Source of the DNA: Flexivirga endophytica | Lineage (GTDB): Bacteria; Actinomycetota; Actinomycetes; Actinomycetales; Dermatophilaceae | Assembly: GCF_014640635.1 (NCBI RefSeq) | Contig: NZ_BMHI01000001.1 | Span: 744,001 to 808,000, forward strand | Length of the DNA: 64,000 bases | Reading direction: 5' to 3' | In this document: one piece after another, positions 16,193 through 24,833 of the stretch | Position numbering within the stretch: position 1 is the stretch's first letter | Layout: every line of letters starts with the position of its first letter | The notes under the pieces: model-generated | The model's input: only the letters and a program-made list of their open reading frames with translations | Database searches by the model: none | Told to the model about the DNA's origin: nothing | Program-made: the position numbers and the translations under genes

Positions 16193-16903
16193 GTGGCCGT
16201 CAAGATTCGTTTGAAGCGCTTCGGCGCCATCCGCAACGCTCAGTACCGCATCGTCGTCATGGACTCGCGCACCAAGCGCGACGGCCGGGCGATCGAAGAG
16301 ATCGGTCTCTACCACCCCAAGGAAGAGCCGAGCTTGATCAAGCTGGATTCCGAGCGTGCACAGTACTGGCTGGGGGTCGGTGCGCAGCCGACCGAGCAGG
16401 TCGCCGCGATTCTCAAGGTGACCGGCGACTGGCAGAAGTTCAAGGGCGAGCCGGGCGCCGAGGGCACCCTGCGGTTCGCCGAGCCGAAGCCGGACAAGAA
16501 GGCGCTCTACGAGGCTGCTCTGGCTGCCGCGCAGAACGCCTCCGACGAGGGCGGTAAGGGTTCGGCGACGACCACCCGCAAGAAGGCCGAGGTCAAGGCT
16601 GACGAGACCAAGGCCGAGACGAAGGCCGACGACACCAAGGCGCAGGAGCCGAAGGCCGCTGAGGCCACGGCGCCGGCCGCGATCGCCGATGGTGGTTTCG
16701 GTGCAGACTCCGCCGCACCGCTCGAGGACGGCGCTTCGCCGGACCCGAAGGTGTTCGTCGTCAAGGGCAACAAGGACTCGATGAAGTACCACACCACTGA
16801 CTCGCAGTGGTACGAGTCGACGGTTGCCGAGGTGTGGTTCAAGACGGCCGAGGCCGCTGAGGCTGCAGGCTTCGCCGCGCCGGGTGCCAAGTCCGAGGCC
16901 TGA
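16193..16903 (+). CDS. rpsP: 30S ribosomal protein S16 (bS16) with long C-terminal extension
   Basis: Small-subunit protein needed for 30S assembly. GTG 16193 preceded by AAGGAG (spacing about 9) is used rather than an upstream in-frame ATG at 16172. The first 80 or so residues are a standard bS16 ([20 protein letters not shown]). The full length, 236 aa, is more than twice the usual size: a Lys/Ala/Glu-rich linker is followed by a C-terminal module with [17 protein letters not shown] and [17 protein letters not shown], a small domain I associate with extensions of other actinobacterial ribosomal proteins. It is first in the rpsP-khpA pair. Confidence 0.96.
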   Translation: MAVKIRLKRFGAIRNAQYRIVVMDSRTKRDGRAIEEIGLYHPKEEPSLIKLDSERAQYWLGVGAQPTEQVAAILKVTGDWQKFKGEPGAEGTLRFAEPKPDKKALYEAALAAAQNASDEGGKGSATTTRKKAEVKADETKAETKADDTKAQEPKAAEATAPAAIADGGFGADSAAPLEDGASPDPKVFVVKGNKDSMKYHTTDSQWYESTVAEVWFKTAEAAEAAGFAAPGAKSEA

Positions 16904-16907
16904 GCCC

Positions 16908-17144
16908 GTGCTGGAAGAAGCACTCGAGCACCTGGTCAAGGGCATCGTCGATCATGACGAGGACGTCACCGTGCGACATGCCAATGGCAGGCGCGGTGAA
17001 TTGCTGGAGGTTCGCGTGCATCCGGACGATCTCGGTCGGGTGATCGGCCGCTCCGGCCGGACCGCCTCGGCCTTGCGTGAGGTCGTCAAGGCGCTCGCCG
17101 GTGGCAAGAACGTGCGGGTGGACATCGTCGACACCGACAGGTAG
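16908..17144 (+). CDS. khpA: KH-domain RNA-binding protein KhpA
   Basis: Small (78 aa) single KH-domain protein that binds structured RNA and usually sits between rpsP and rimM. The nucleic-acid-binding GxxG loop is seen in GRVIGRSGRTASALREVV around residues 47-64. GTG 16908 lies 4 bases after the rpsP stop, so the two are translated together. In this genome the usual next gene, rimM, is displaced by almost 6 kb. Confidence 0.92.
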   Translation: MLEEALEHLVKGIVDHDEDVTVRHANGRRGELLEVRVHPDDLGRVIGRSGRTASALREVVKALAGGKNVRVDIVDTDR

Positions 17145-17164
17145 AGACTGCACCAGCCGTAGGG

Positions 17165-17203
17165 AAGGGGTATGTCGTGAGCATCGCTCGCGACATACCC
17201 CTT
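17165..17203. terminator. rpsP-khpA terminator built from an inverted GTATGTCG pair
   Basis: AAGGGGTATGTCG and CGACATACCCCTT pair exactly, and the inner GAGC/GCTC extends the stem to a 3-base loop; TTT follows. The arms are two opposed copies of the window-wide GTATGNCG word. The hairpin closes the khpA transcript. Confidence 0.85.
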
Positions 17204-17346
17204 TCGCATGCTTCGGGCGCTGTCGCGTCCCGATGCGCGGAGCTGACTCGACAACTGCAGTGTTTTGACGCAAACTTCGACTTCAGGAGCACTAACCGTC
17301 ATACGGTGGGTGCTCCGGGTATGGCTGACTCGACTGCAAGGAGTGC

Positions 17347-18141
17347 GTGGTGCGCAAGCATGAGCGGTTCAACGCCATCTTGGAGCGCATCGCCGAGGAC
17401 GGCTCCATCGACGTCGAGCAACTGGTCGCCGACTTCGGGGTGTCGCCGGCGACCGCGCGGCGCGACCTGGACGACCTCGCCGACCAGCAGTTGATCTCGC
17501 GCACGCGCGGCGGTGCGGTGGCCGGCTCGGTCAGTTACGACCTCCCACTGCGCTACAAGAACGCGCGACAGTCCGATCAGAAGCGGCGGATCGCCGACCA
17601 CGCGGCGCAGATGATCGAGCCGCAGTCGGTCGTCGGCTTCAACGGCGGCACGACGACGACCGAGGTGGCACGCAGCCTGTCGTCCCGGGCGGACCTCGCC
17701 GAGGGCGAGGCCGGTGCGCTGCACTCGGTGACGGTGGTGACCAACGCCCTCAACATCGCCAGCGACCTGGCCGTGCGACGGCAGCTCAAGGTGGTCGTGA
17801 TCGGCGGTGTCATCCGCCCCCAGTCCTTCGAGTTGGTAGGGCATTTCGCGCGTCCGGTGATCGAGGCGATGACCATCGACCTGTGCTTCATCGGTGTCGA
17901 CGCGGTGTCCGCGCAGCACGGCGCGGCAACCCGGCACGACGACGAAGGTGAGATCAATCAGGAGATGACCAACCGGTCCCAGCGGGTCGTCGTGGTCGCC
18001 GACAGCACGAAGCTGGGCAAGCGGGCGTTCTGCACGATCTGCCCGCCGGGGCGGATCGACACCCTGCTCACCGACGACGGTGCGGACCCTGCGGTGGTGC
18101 GGGAGTTCGAGTCGGCCGGCATCGAGGTCGTGCTCGCCTGA
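17347..18141 (+). CDS. DeoR-family regulator of the amino-sugar island (AgaR-like)
   Basis: 264-residue DeoR-type repressor. The N-terminal winged helix reads RFNAILERIAEDGSIDVEQL then FGVSPATARRDLDDLADQQL (residues about 6-55); the C-terminal DeoR sensor fold has GFNGGTTTTEVAR and VVVADSTKLGK, which bind phosphorylated sugars in this family. GTG 17347 and GTG 17350 are both possible starts behind AAGGAG. It converges on the aldolase-kinase-AgaS operon across a shared terminator, so it most likely controls that operon and nagA in response to an amino-sugar or tagatose phosphate. Confidence 0.9.
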   Translation: MVRKHERFNAILERIAEDGSIDVEQLVADFGVSPATARRDLDDLADQQLISRTRGGAVAGSVSYDLPLRYKNARQSDQKRRIADHAAQMIEPQSVVGFNGGTTTTEVARSLSSRADLAEGEAGALHSVTVVTNALNIASDLAVRRQLKVVVIGGVIRPQSFELVGHFARPVIEAMTIDLCFIGVDAVSAQHGAATRHDDEGEINQEMTNRSQRVVVVADSTKLGKRAFCTICPPGRIDTLLTDDGADPAVVREFESAGIEVVLA

Positions 18142-18175
18142 GTGAGCTGCCGGCCTCAGCCGGCGCGTCACTCAG
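18138..18175. terminator. bidirectional terminator between DeoR gene and aldolase
   Basis: CTGAGTGA (18138-18145) pairs with TCACTCAG (18168-18175), and GCCGGC pairs with GCCGGC inside. The arms overlap both stop codons (DeoR 18139-18141, aldolase 18172-18174). Confidence 0.85.
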
Positions 18176-19008
18176 ATGGCTCGCAGCAGCCGCTCGACCT
18201 CGGCCGCCATCGCATCGCGTCCGGCGCGCAGATAGGGCCGCGGATCGACCTTCTCGGTGTCGGCGAGGGCGTCCCGCACCGCGCCCGTGAAAGCGATGTT
18301 GAGCGCTGTGCCGACGTTGATCTTGACCATCCCGGCGGACACCGCGGCCCGGAGTTGCTCGTCGGGGACACCGGATGAGCCGTGCAGCACCAGGGGTGTG
18401 CCCGTGGCGTCGCGCAGGGCGCTGATCAACTCGTGATCGAGCGTGGCCGACTTGTCGGTCATCGCATGGCTGCTCCCCACGGCGACCGCGAGGGCATCCA
18501 CGCCGGTGGCGGCGACATACGACGTGGCCTCGATGGGGTCGGTGCGGACCCCGGCGGCGTGAGCGCTGACGGGGGAGCCGGGTTTGCCTCCGACATAACC
18601 CAATTCGGCCTCCACATAGAGGCCGGCGTCGTGCGCGCGGCGGGTGACGTCGGCCGTCGTGGCGACGTTGTCGGAGTAGGGGAGCGCGCCGGCGTCGAAC
18701 ATCACCGAGCTCGCGCCGAGCTCCGCTGCCCGCACCGCAAGATCGGCGTCCGTGATGTGGTCGAGGTGTATGGCGAGCGGGACGTCCGCGGCCCGTGCGA
18801 CGGCGATCATCGCGGCCGTGATTGGCGCCGGATCGTGATGGAAGTCGATCGAGTTGTGGCTCAGCTGCAGGATGCACGGCTTGCCGGCTGCCGTCGCACC
18901 GGCAGCGATCGCTTCCGCGTGCTCCAGCGTCACCACGTTGAAGGCGAAGACGCAGGACTGCGAGTCCCGTGCTGCCGCAACGAGATCAGCGGTGCTTGCG
19001 AGCGTCAT
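18172..19008 (-). CDS. class II ketose-bisphosphate aldolase (GatY/AgaY/KbaY type)
   Basis: Zn-dependent aldolase, 278 aa, predicted to split tagatose 1,6-bisphosphate to dihydroxyacetone phosphate and glyceraldehyde 3-phosphate. The catalytic Asp and Zn ligands are visible in IHLDHI near residue 80, the second site in VEAELGYVGG near 134, and the third Zn histidine in LVLHGSSGVPDEQL near 205. The last gene of a four-gene operon, its ATG overlaps the kinase stop by 4 bases (ATGA). Fructose 1,6-bisphosphate is the main alternative substrate; the adjacent AgaS and kinase favour tagatose. Confidence 0.9.
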   Translation of the reverse strand: MTLASTADLVAAARDSQSCVFAFNVVTLEHAEAIAAGATAAGKPCILQLSHNSIDFHHDPAPITAAMIAVARAADVPLAIHLDHITDADLAVRAAELGASSVMFDAGALPYSDNVATTADVTRRAHDAGLYVEAELGYVGGKPGSPVSAHAAGVRTDPIEATSYVAATGVDALAVAVGSSHAMTDKSATLDHELISALRDATGTPLVLHGSSGVPDEQLRAAVSAGMVKINVGTALNIAFTGAVRDALADTEKVDPRPYLRAGRDAMAAEVERLLRAI

Positions 19009-19937
19009 GATGCCTCGTATTCCTCGACGATGCTGCTGCTCTCGGGGTCCCGGGCGACGGTTGCGTCGATCTCGCCGGCAACCGAAGTCGCGACGGCTCC
19101 GGCGGCCCAGGCGCTCGCGCGCCGCAGCCGCTCCCGCCAGGGCGAGGCGGCTCCGGTCGTGGCGGCAAGACCGGCCGTGAACGCGTCTCCGGCACCGGTC
19201 GGGTTGCCGGACACGGTGCGCATCGTGGTGCCCACGAATCGGCCGTCGTGCGTCCGTGCCACCACACCGGAAGCGCCCCGGGTGATCACGACCTCGGCCG
19301 CGCCCTGCACGTGCAACTCCTCGGCCGCGGCGAATACGCCTTCGACAGAGTCGGTTTCGATCTCAGCGGTCGAAGCTGCCTCGTGCTCGTTGATCTTCAC
19401 GATGTCCGGTGCCGCGTGCAGTGCTTCCACCAGAGCCTCGCCCTCGCAGTCCAGGATCACGACTGTGTCCTGCCGGTGGGCGATGCCGATCAGCTCGGCA
19501 TAGGCACCGGCAGGCACGCCGCCGGGCAGACTGCCGGATATCGTGACGAGATCGGCGCGCTGGGCCAGATCCGCGAACCGGTCGGTGAATGCTGACCATT
19601 CGGCTTCGGTCAGCAAGGGTCCGGGCTCGTTGAGCACGGTCGCGCTGTCGTCGGAGAACACCGTCACGGTCTGCCGCGTCGATCCGCCGATACGCAGAAG
19701 GTCGTGTGCGATGCCGCGGTCGTCCAGATCGGTGACCAGCTCGCGGCCGATGCTGCCACCGATCGGGCCGGTGACGATGACCTGCGTTCCCTGGGCGTGC
19801 AGCACCGATGCGACGTTGACCCCCTTGCCGCCCGCCCGGCGAGTGACACGCCGAACACGTTGTGCGGCACCGACTTCGAGCCCGGGTACGTCATACGTGA
19901 CGTCCAGCGCCGGGTTCAGGCAGACCGCGAGGATCAT
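19005..19937 (-). CDS. PfkB-family 1-phosphofructokinase / tagatose-6-phosphate kinase
   Basis: 310-residue ribokinase-fold sugar-phosphate kinase. The start is ATG 19937, with GGAGGT 6 bases upstream and a 4-base overlap with the ROK gene's stop; a longer frame upstream is not needed. Signatures are GGKGVNVASVL near residue 38 and NPTGAGDAFTAGLAA near 246 (anion hole and catalytic Asp). Members of this branch phosphorylate fructose-1-P or tagatose-6-P. Placement directly before a class II aldolase and after AgaS argues for tagatose-6-phosphate as substrate. Confidence 0.9.
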   Translation of the reverse strand: MILAVCLNPALDVTYDVPGLEVGAAQRVRRVTRRAGGKGVNVASVLHAQGTQVIVTGPIGGSIGRELVTDLDDRGIAHDLLRIGGSTRQTVTVFSDDSATVLNEPGPLLTEAEWSAFTDRFADLAQRADLVTISGSLPGGVPAGAYAELIGIAHRQDTVVILDCEGEALVEALHAAPDIVKINEHEAASTAEIETDSVEGVFAAAEELHVQGAAEVVITRGASGVVARTHDGRFVGTTMRTVSGNPTGAGDAFTAGLAATTGAASPWRERLRRASAWAAGAVATSVAGEIDATVARDPESSSIVEEYEAS

Positions 19938-20857
19938 CCGCTCACCTCCGCAACTGTGCGCGCCAGGATGCCGGCGCCCAGCAGGCCGGCGCGTGCGCCG
20001 AGCGGGGAGGTGACCAGTTCCGGCGCGGTACGCCAGGGCATGCCGGCCTCGAACGCCTGGCGGGTCGGGTCCAGCAGCGCATCGCCGGCCTGGGACAGGC
20101 CTCCGGCGAGCACGACCCGGGCGGGGTCCGTTATCAGTGCGCCGGCCACCAGGCCGCGTGCGAGGGTCTCGGTCGCCTGCTGCCATGCGGCGACGGCGTC
20201 CGGATCGTCGTCGAGCCGCGCCAGCACGTCGGTCGCATCGACAGCGCTCCCGGTGCGCTCGGCATACAGACGGGCGACACCGCGCGCCGAGGAGAACATC
20301 TCCAGGCAACCGAAAGCACCACAACGGCAGCGTGTTTCGAGATCGCCCACCGGGATGTGCCCGATCTCACCGGGTATCCCGGCCGCACCCCGCACGACCT
20401 GCCCACCGGACACGACCACGGCCGCGATGCCGGTGCCGAGCACCACGATGAGCGTGTCCGAGACGCCGTGCGCGGCGCCGAGAGTCGCCTCGGCCAAACC
20501 CGCCGCTTGCACGTCATGACCGATCGCGGTCGGAAGGTCGACCGCACTGCTCACGATGTCGCGCATGGGCACGTCCCGCCAGCCGATGTTGCTGGCGTAA
20601 CGCGCGATCCCGGCTTCGGTGTCGACCACGCCGGGGACGACGACACCGACGGCTCGCACCGGAGAGCCGTCGTCCGAGGCGGCGGCAACGCGGTCAAGGA
20701 CCAAGTCGCGGATGGCCGTGACGATCGACTCGGGTCCTTGGTCGAAAGCGGTGGGCACCACGCGTCGCAGTCGCTCGCCGCCCTCGGTATCGAGGACGGC
20801 GGCCTTGATCGAGGTCCCGCCGACGTCGACGGCCAGGACCAGGTCGGTCTCCGTCAC
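19934..20857 (-). CDS. ROK-family sugar kinase, probable GalNAc/GlcNAc kinase
   Basis: 307-residue ROK kinase. The phosphate-binding DVGGTSIKAA is at residues 11-20, the catalytic Asp in IGHDVQAAGLAE near 115, the conserved GEIGHIPV near 163-170, and the Zn-binding CRCGAFGCLE at 177-186. GTG 20857 overlaps the AgaS stop by 4 bases. In non-PTS amino-sugar pathways a ROK kinase phosphorylates the imported N-acetylhexosamine, which would feed NagA and AgaS here. Glucokinase is a possible alternative activity. Confidence 0.9.
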   Translation of the reverse strand: MTETDLVLAVDVGGTSIKAAVLDTEGGERLRRVVPTAFDQGPESIVTAIRDLVLDRVAAASDDGSPVRAVGVVVPGVVDTEAGIARYASNIGWRDVPMRDIVSSAVDLPTAIGHDVQAAGLAEATLGAAHGVSDTLIVVLGTGIAAVVVSGGQVVRGAAGIPGEIGHIPVGDLETRCRCGAFGCLEMFSSARGVARLYAERTGSAVDATDVLARLDDDPDAVAAWQQATETLARGLVAGALITDPARVVLAGGLSQAGDALLDPTRQAFEAGMPWRTAPELVTSPLGARAGLLGAGILARTVAEVSG

Positions 20858-21741
20858 TGGGAGAGGACCACGGAGCGGGTCAGTGCCCGCGGCTCGTCGG
20901 GGTTCTTGCCGGAGGCCTCGGCCAGCGCGACGGCGACGCGCTGCGCCGTCGTCAGAGCGGCCATGGCGTCCGTCTCGCTCTGCACGAAGCGCGCGCCGGT
21001 TGCGGCGACCTGGTCGGCCAGCCCGTCGGGTGCGGCGCCGAACAGCCAGACGACAGAACGCTCGTCGACGATGCTGATCGGTCCGTGGCGGAACTCCATG
21101 GCGGGGTAGGACTCGGTCCAGGTCTGCGACGCCTCACGCAGCTTGAGTGCTGCCTCGTTGGCCAGGCCGACCGTCCAGCCGTCGCCGAGGAAGGTGAACT
21201 GTGTCGCGCGCACCAACTCGTCGGCAAGCGGCGTGGCCAACTCGGTCTGTGCGTCCTTGATCGGCGCGGTCAGGTCCTCGCCGAGGGCGGCACGCCACCA
21301 CGCGAGCACGCTGGTGGCGAAACGGGTCTGGACCACCGATTGCTCGTCGGCGAAGCCGAGCAGCACGTGGTGGGTGGCGAGGGGGACGACGGGGTGCTGC
21401 GCTTCCGTGGTGACCACCGTCGAGCGCTGGTCGGGGCCGAGCTGCCGCAGCAGGTCGATGACCTCGGTAGTTGTGCCCGATCGGGTGATCGCGACGATCC
21501 GGTCATAGCGCCGCCCGACCGGGAACTGTGATGCGGCGAACGCGTCGGTCTCGCCCTGTCCGGCCTGCTCACGCAGCACCGCGGCCGACTGGGCCATGAA
21601 CCACGACGTGCCACAGCCGACGATCGCCACTCGCTCGCCGGCGGCGGGCATCGCCTCGGCCGACTCGCTGGTCGCCGCGACCTCCGCGGCGCGGGCCCAT
21701 ACCTCGGGCTGACTGCTGATCTCGGTGGCTACGTGCGACAC
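20854..21741 (-). CDS. agaS: double SIS-domain protein, AgaS-type amino-sugar phosphate deaminase/isomerase
   Basis: 295 aa with two SIS domains. The first has GCGTSWFMAQSAAVLR near residue 42 and AITRSGTTTEVIDLL near 86; the second has LGDGWTVGLANEAALKLREAS near 184 and the active-site region YPAMEFRHGPISIVDE near 207-222. It converts galactosamine-6-P to tagatose-6-P plus ammonia, or glucosamine-6-P to fructose-6-P if NagB-like. It is first in the operon agaS-ROK-pfkB-aldolase, all joined by 4-base overlaps, and divergent from nagA. Confidence 0.87.
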   Translation of the reverse strand: MSHVATEISSQPEVWARAAEVAATSESAEAMPAAGERVAIVGCGTSWFMAQSAAVLREQAGQGETDAFAASQFPVGRRYDRIVAITRSGTTTEVIDLLRQLGPDQRSTVVTTEAQHPVVPLATHHVLLGFADEQSVVQTRFATSVLAWWRAALGEDLTAPIKDAQTELATPLADELVRATQFTFLGDGWTVGLANEAALKLREASQTWTESYPAMEFRHGPISIVDERSVVWLFGAAPDGLADQVAATGARFVQSETDAMAALTTAQRVAVALAEASGKNPDEPRALTRSVVLSQ

Positions 21742-21920
21742 GGTCGGTCTCCTTCAAGTGCAGTGAACGTCGAACGCGCGTCGTATGACGGTTTGTGCGC
21801 GGATAGGCTTACTTTAACGCATATTCAGTCACCCTCGGAGTCACTTCGGTGAACTCGCCGTCTCGTACAGGCTGCTCGAACAGTCGCCCCGCACGTGGTG
21901 TTCGATGGATCGCATGAGCA

Positions 21921-21967
21921 CCCCACGAAGTTTCTCCCCGCTTCGCTCCTCCGAATACTTCGCGGGG
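21921..21967. repeat. REP-like hairpin immediately upstream of nagA
   Basis: CCCCACGAAGT (21921-21931) pairs with ACTTCGCGGGG (21957-21967) at 10 of 11 positions. A second copy with the same right arm and a similar 24-25 base loop lies at 37026-37071 in front of comM. Confidence 0.75.
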
Positions 21968-21974
21968 ACCCCGC

Positions 21975-23090
21975 ATGACTGACTCGTTGCTCGCTGACGC
22001 GCGCCTGCTCACCCCAGACGGGATCGTCGACGGGGGACTGCGCATCACCGACGGCAGGATCAGCGCCGTTCAGGCCGCTGACGGTGACGGTGAGTCCCTT
22101 GGCGGCGCGTTGGTGGTGCCGGGCTTCGTCGACATACACGTCCACGGTGGTGGTGGGCACGACATGAGCGCGTCGGCGCAGGACATGGCCGAGGCCGTGC
22201 GGTTCCACCGCGGGCACGGGACCACCACGTCGCTGGTGTCGCTGGTGACCGCGCCGGTCGACGCGCTCTGCGAGCAGTTGCGCTGGGCCGCGGCGCTGGC
22301 CGAGGCGGGCGAGATCGCCGGCGCGCACCTCGAGGGTCCGTTCCTGTCCCACGTGCGGTGTGGTGCGCAGAATCCCGATCATCTCCTCGAGCCGGATCTG
22401 GACGCGTTCGAGCGGATGGTCGACGCGGCGGGCAGTCATCTGCGGGTCATCACGATCGCGCCGGAGTTGCCTGGAGCCCTCGAACTCGTCGACGCTGCCG
22501 TGCGCGCCGGTGTCGTCGCGGCCGTCGGGCACACCGACGCGACATACGACCAGGCGCGAGCAGCCTTCGACCACGGGGCGACGCTCGCCACCCACCTCTT
22601 CAACGGTATGCGGCCGATCCACCACCGCGAGCCCGGTCCCGTGCTGGCCAGCCTGGACGCGGGCGTGCCTTGCGAGACCATCAATGACGGCATCCACCTG
22701 CATCCGGCGGTGTTGCGCGAAGTGCTGGCACGCGGGACCGATCGGCTCGTGCTGATCACCGACGCCATCGACGCGACCGGCGTGGGCGACGGCGAATACG
22801 TCCTCGGCGGCCAACAGGTGTGGGTGCGTGACGGTGCAGCGCGCCTCGAGAACGGGTCGCTCGCCGGCAGTTCGCTGACCATGGACAGCGCATTCGCACG
22901 TGCCGTCCGGGACGGCGTCGATCTGCAGGACGCGTCCGCTGCAGCATCGGCCAACCCAGCACAGGTCATCGGCCTCGCGGACCGGGGCGTGATCGCTCCC
23001 GGAGCGCGGGCGGACCTCGTCGTGCTGGGCGAGGACCACACCGTCCAGCGGGTCATGCGAGCCGGTGCCTGGACGGACACCGCACAATGA
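21975..23090 (+). CDS. nagA: N-acetylhexosamine-6-phosphate deacetylase
   Basis: Amidohydrolase (371 aa) that removes acetate from GlcNAc-6-P or GalNAc-6-P. The metal ligands HVHGGGG (His55, His57), HLEGPF near 120, the HTDAT and HLFNGMRPIHHREPG stretches, and catalytic Asp in LITDAIDATG near 268 are all present. ATG 21975 comes 7 bases after the REP-like hairpin and no clear Shine-Dalgarno is seen. The stop overlaps the rimM ATG by 4 bases, so a sugar gene is translationally coupled to a ribosome-maturation gene. Divergent from agaS; the released acetate could feed the acetate genes elsewhere in the window. Confidence 0.93.
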   Translation: MTDSLLADARLLTPDGIVDGGLRITDGRISAVQAADGDGESLGGALVVPGFVDIHVHGGGGHDMSASAQDMAEAVRFHRGHGTTTSLVSLVTAPVDALCEQLRWAAALAEAGEIAGAHLEGPFLSHVRCGAQNPDHLLEPDLDAFERMVDAAGSHLRVITIAPELPGALELVDAAVRAGVVAAVGHTDATYDQARAAFDHGATLATHLFNGMRPIHHREPGPVLASLDAGVPCETINDGIHLHPAVLREVLARGTDRLVLITDAIDATGVGDGEYVLGGQQVWVRDGAARLENGSLAGSSLTMDSAFARAVRDGVDLQDASAAASANPAQVIGLADRGVIAPGARADLVVLGEDHTVQRVMRAGAWTDTAQ

Positions 23091-23614
23091 CAGGCATGGA
23101 CAGCGTCGTCGTCGCCCGGATCGGCAAGCCGCACGGACTCAAGGGAGAGGTGACCGTGCGGTTGCACACCGACGCCCCTGACGACCGTTTCGTCGTCGGC
23201 GCGATCTTCCGCACCGATCCCGCGGCTCGAGGGCCATTGACTCTGCGAACACACCGTGTCCACAACGGAATCCACCTGCTCGCCTTCGAGGAGGCAATGG
23301 ACCGCACCGCCGCCGAAGGGCTGCGGGGCACGCAACTGCTCGTCGAGGCTCTCGAGGACGTCGAGGACGAGGACGACGCCTGGTACGCCGACGACCTGAT
23401 CGGCCTCACGGTGGTCGACCCGCAGGGTGTCGAGCTGGGCACGGTCGTCGAGCTGCACGACCGGCCGGTCCAGGATCTGCTGGAGGTGCGTCTGGTGGGT
23501 GGCCGCACCGGTTATGTGCCGTTCGTGGAACAATTGGTTCCCGACGTGGACATCGACGGCGGACGCATCGTGGTCGACGCGCCGCCCGGCCTGCTCGACA
23601 CCTCGGAGGCGTGA
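23087..23614 (+). CDS. rimM: 16S rRNA processing protein RimM
   Basis: 175-residue assembly factor for the 30S head. The N-terminal RimM barrel begins [20 protein letters not shown] and the C-terminal PRC barrel contains [20 protein letters not shown] and ends [15 protein letters not shown] 23087 overlaps the nagA stop; ATG 23096 is an alternative three codons later. The gene overlaps trmD by 4 bases. In related genomes it normally follows khpA directly. Confidence 0.95.
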   Translation: MTGMDSVVVARIGKPHGLKGEVTVRLHTDAPDDRFVVGAIFRTDPAARGPLTLRTHRVHNGIHLLAFEEAMDRTAAEGLRGTQLLVEALEDVEDEDDAWYADDLIGLTVVDPQGVELGTVVELHDRPVQDLLEVRLVGGRTGYVPFVEQLVPDVDIDGGRIVVDAPPGLLDTSEA

Positions 23615-24831
23615 CAGTGCGGATCGACGTCGTCACGATCTTCCCGGACTACCTCGCCCCGCTCGGCATCTCGTTGATCGGCAAGGCACAGCGCGACGGC
23701 CGGATCGAGTTGCAGGTCCACGACCTGCGCGAATTCACCCACGACCGACACCGCACGGTCGACGACACGCCGTATGGCGGCGGCGCGGGCATGGTGATGA
23801 AGCCCGAACCGTGGGGTGAGGCACTGGAAAGCATTGCGCGGCAGGCAGTTGCACGGGGACTCCCGAAGACGCCCGCCGCTCGTCGCCCGACGTTGATCAT
23901 CCCGGGGCCAGGTGGCGAACGGTTCGACCAGACCATCGCGCGCGACCTCGCCCAGCGGGACCACCTGGTCTTCGCCTGTGGCCGCTACGAGGGGATCGAC
24001 GAGCGGGTCTACGAGAGTGCTGCCGCCGACTTCGACGTGCGGATCCTGTCGTTGGGCGACTACGTGCTCAACGGTGGGGAAGTGGCGACCTTGGCGATGA
24101 CCGAAGCGATCGCGCGGCTGATCCCCGGAGTCATCGGCAACGCGCAGTCGCTGGTCGAGGAGTCGCACGAGGACGGCCTACTGGAATACCCGGTCTACAC
24201 CAAACCCGAGCATTGGCGGGGGTTTTCGGTGCCCGAGGTGCTGCTTTCGGGCGACCACGGGCGGATCGCGGCCTGGCGGCACGAGCAGCGCCTTCAGCGG
24301 ACGGCGGCCCGTCGCCCCGACCTGCTGCCACCCACCGCCGCGGCGGGTGCTCCGGACCTGGACATCACGGTGGCCACACCTGCCGACGCCGGAGAGCTGC
24401 TGACGATGACCCACGCGTGCTGGCTGCGCGAGGGGATCGTCAACCGGTCCTTGGACATTCCCGCCCAGCACGAGACGCTCGAGTCGCTCATCGAGTCGCT
24501 GCGCGAGTGGACGACGTATGTCGCTCGCCTCGACGGCCGCCTGGTCGGGTCGGTGCGGGGGTGTTTGCGCACCTCAGCCGAAGGTGATTCGGAGTGGGAC
24601 ATCGGCAGGCTGATGGTCGCCCCGGACCTGCGCGGACGTGGCTTCGGCCGGGCGCTGCTGGATTTCATCCTGCAGGCGGCGCCGGAAGAGGTTGCGTCAT
24701 ACAGCCTGACGACCGGTGTCCACAGCGAGGACAACCAGCGGATGTACCGCAAGGCCGGCTTCCGGATCGTCATGCGCGACGACCCGCCCGGCACCGTCCT
24801 GCTCTCGAAACGCCGCCGTCCGCGGCGCTGA
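23611..24831 (+). CDS. trmD: tRNA (guanine-N1)-methyltransferase fused to a GNAT acetyltransferase
   Basis: The first 240 or so residues are TrmD, which makes m1G37 in t[19 protein letters not shown] at the start, [17 protein letters not shown] near 52-68, [11 protein letters not shown], and the knot segment [15 protein letters not shown] short Pro/Ala linker leads to a complete GNAT domain (about 250-400) with the acetyl-CoA loop [16 protein letters not shown] and YRKAGFRIV. Normal TrmD is about 230-260 aa, so 406 aa is a real fusion with no frame break. GTG 23611 overlaps rimM (GTGA); GTG 23617 is an equally good start by homology. What the acetyltransferase modifies is unknown. Confidence 0.95.
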   Translation: MTVRIDVVTIFPDYLAPLGISLIGKAQRDGRIELQVHDLREFTHDRHRTVDDTPYGGGAGMVMKPEPWGEALESIARQAVARGLPKTPAARRPTLIIPGPGGERFDQTIARDLAQRDHLVFACGRYEGIDERVYESAAADFDVRILSLGDYVLNGGEVATLAMTEAIARLIPGVIGNAQSLVEESHEDGLLEYPVYTKPEHWRGFSVPEVLLSGDHGRIAAWRHEQRLQRTAARRPDLLPPTAAAGAPDLDITVATPADAGELLTMTHACWLREGIVNRSLDIPAQHETLESLIESLREWTTYVARLDGRLVGSVRGCLRTSAEGDSEWDIGRLMVAPDLRGRGFGRALLDFILQAAPEEVASYSLTTGVHSEDNQRMYRKAGFRIVMRDDPPGTVLLSKRRRPRR

Positions 24832-24833
24832 GG

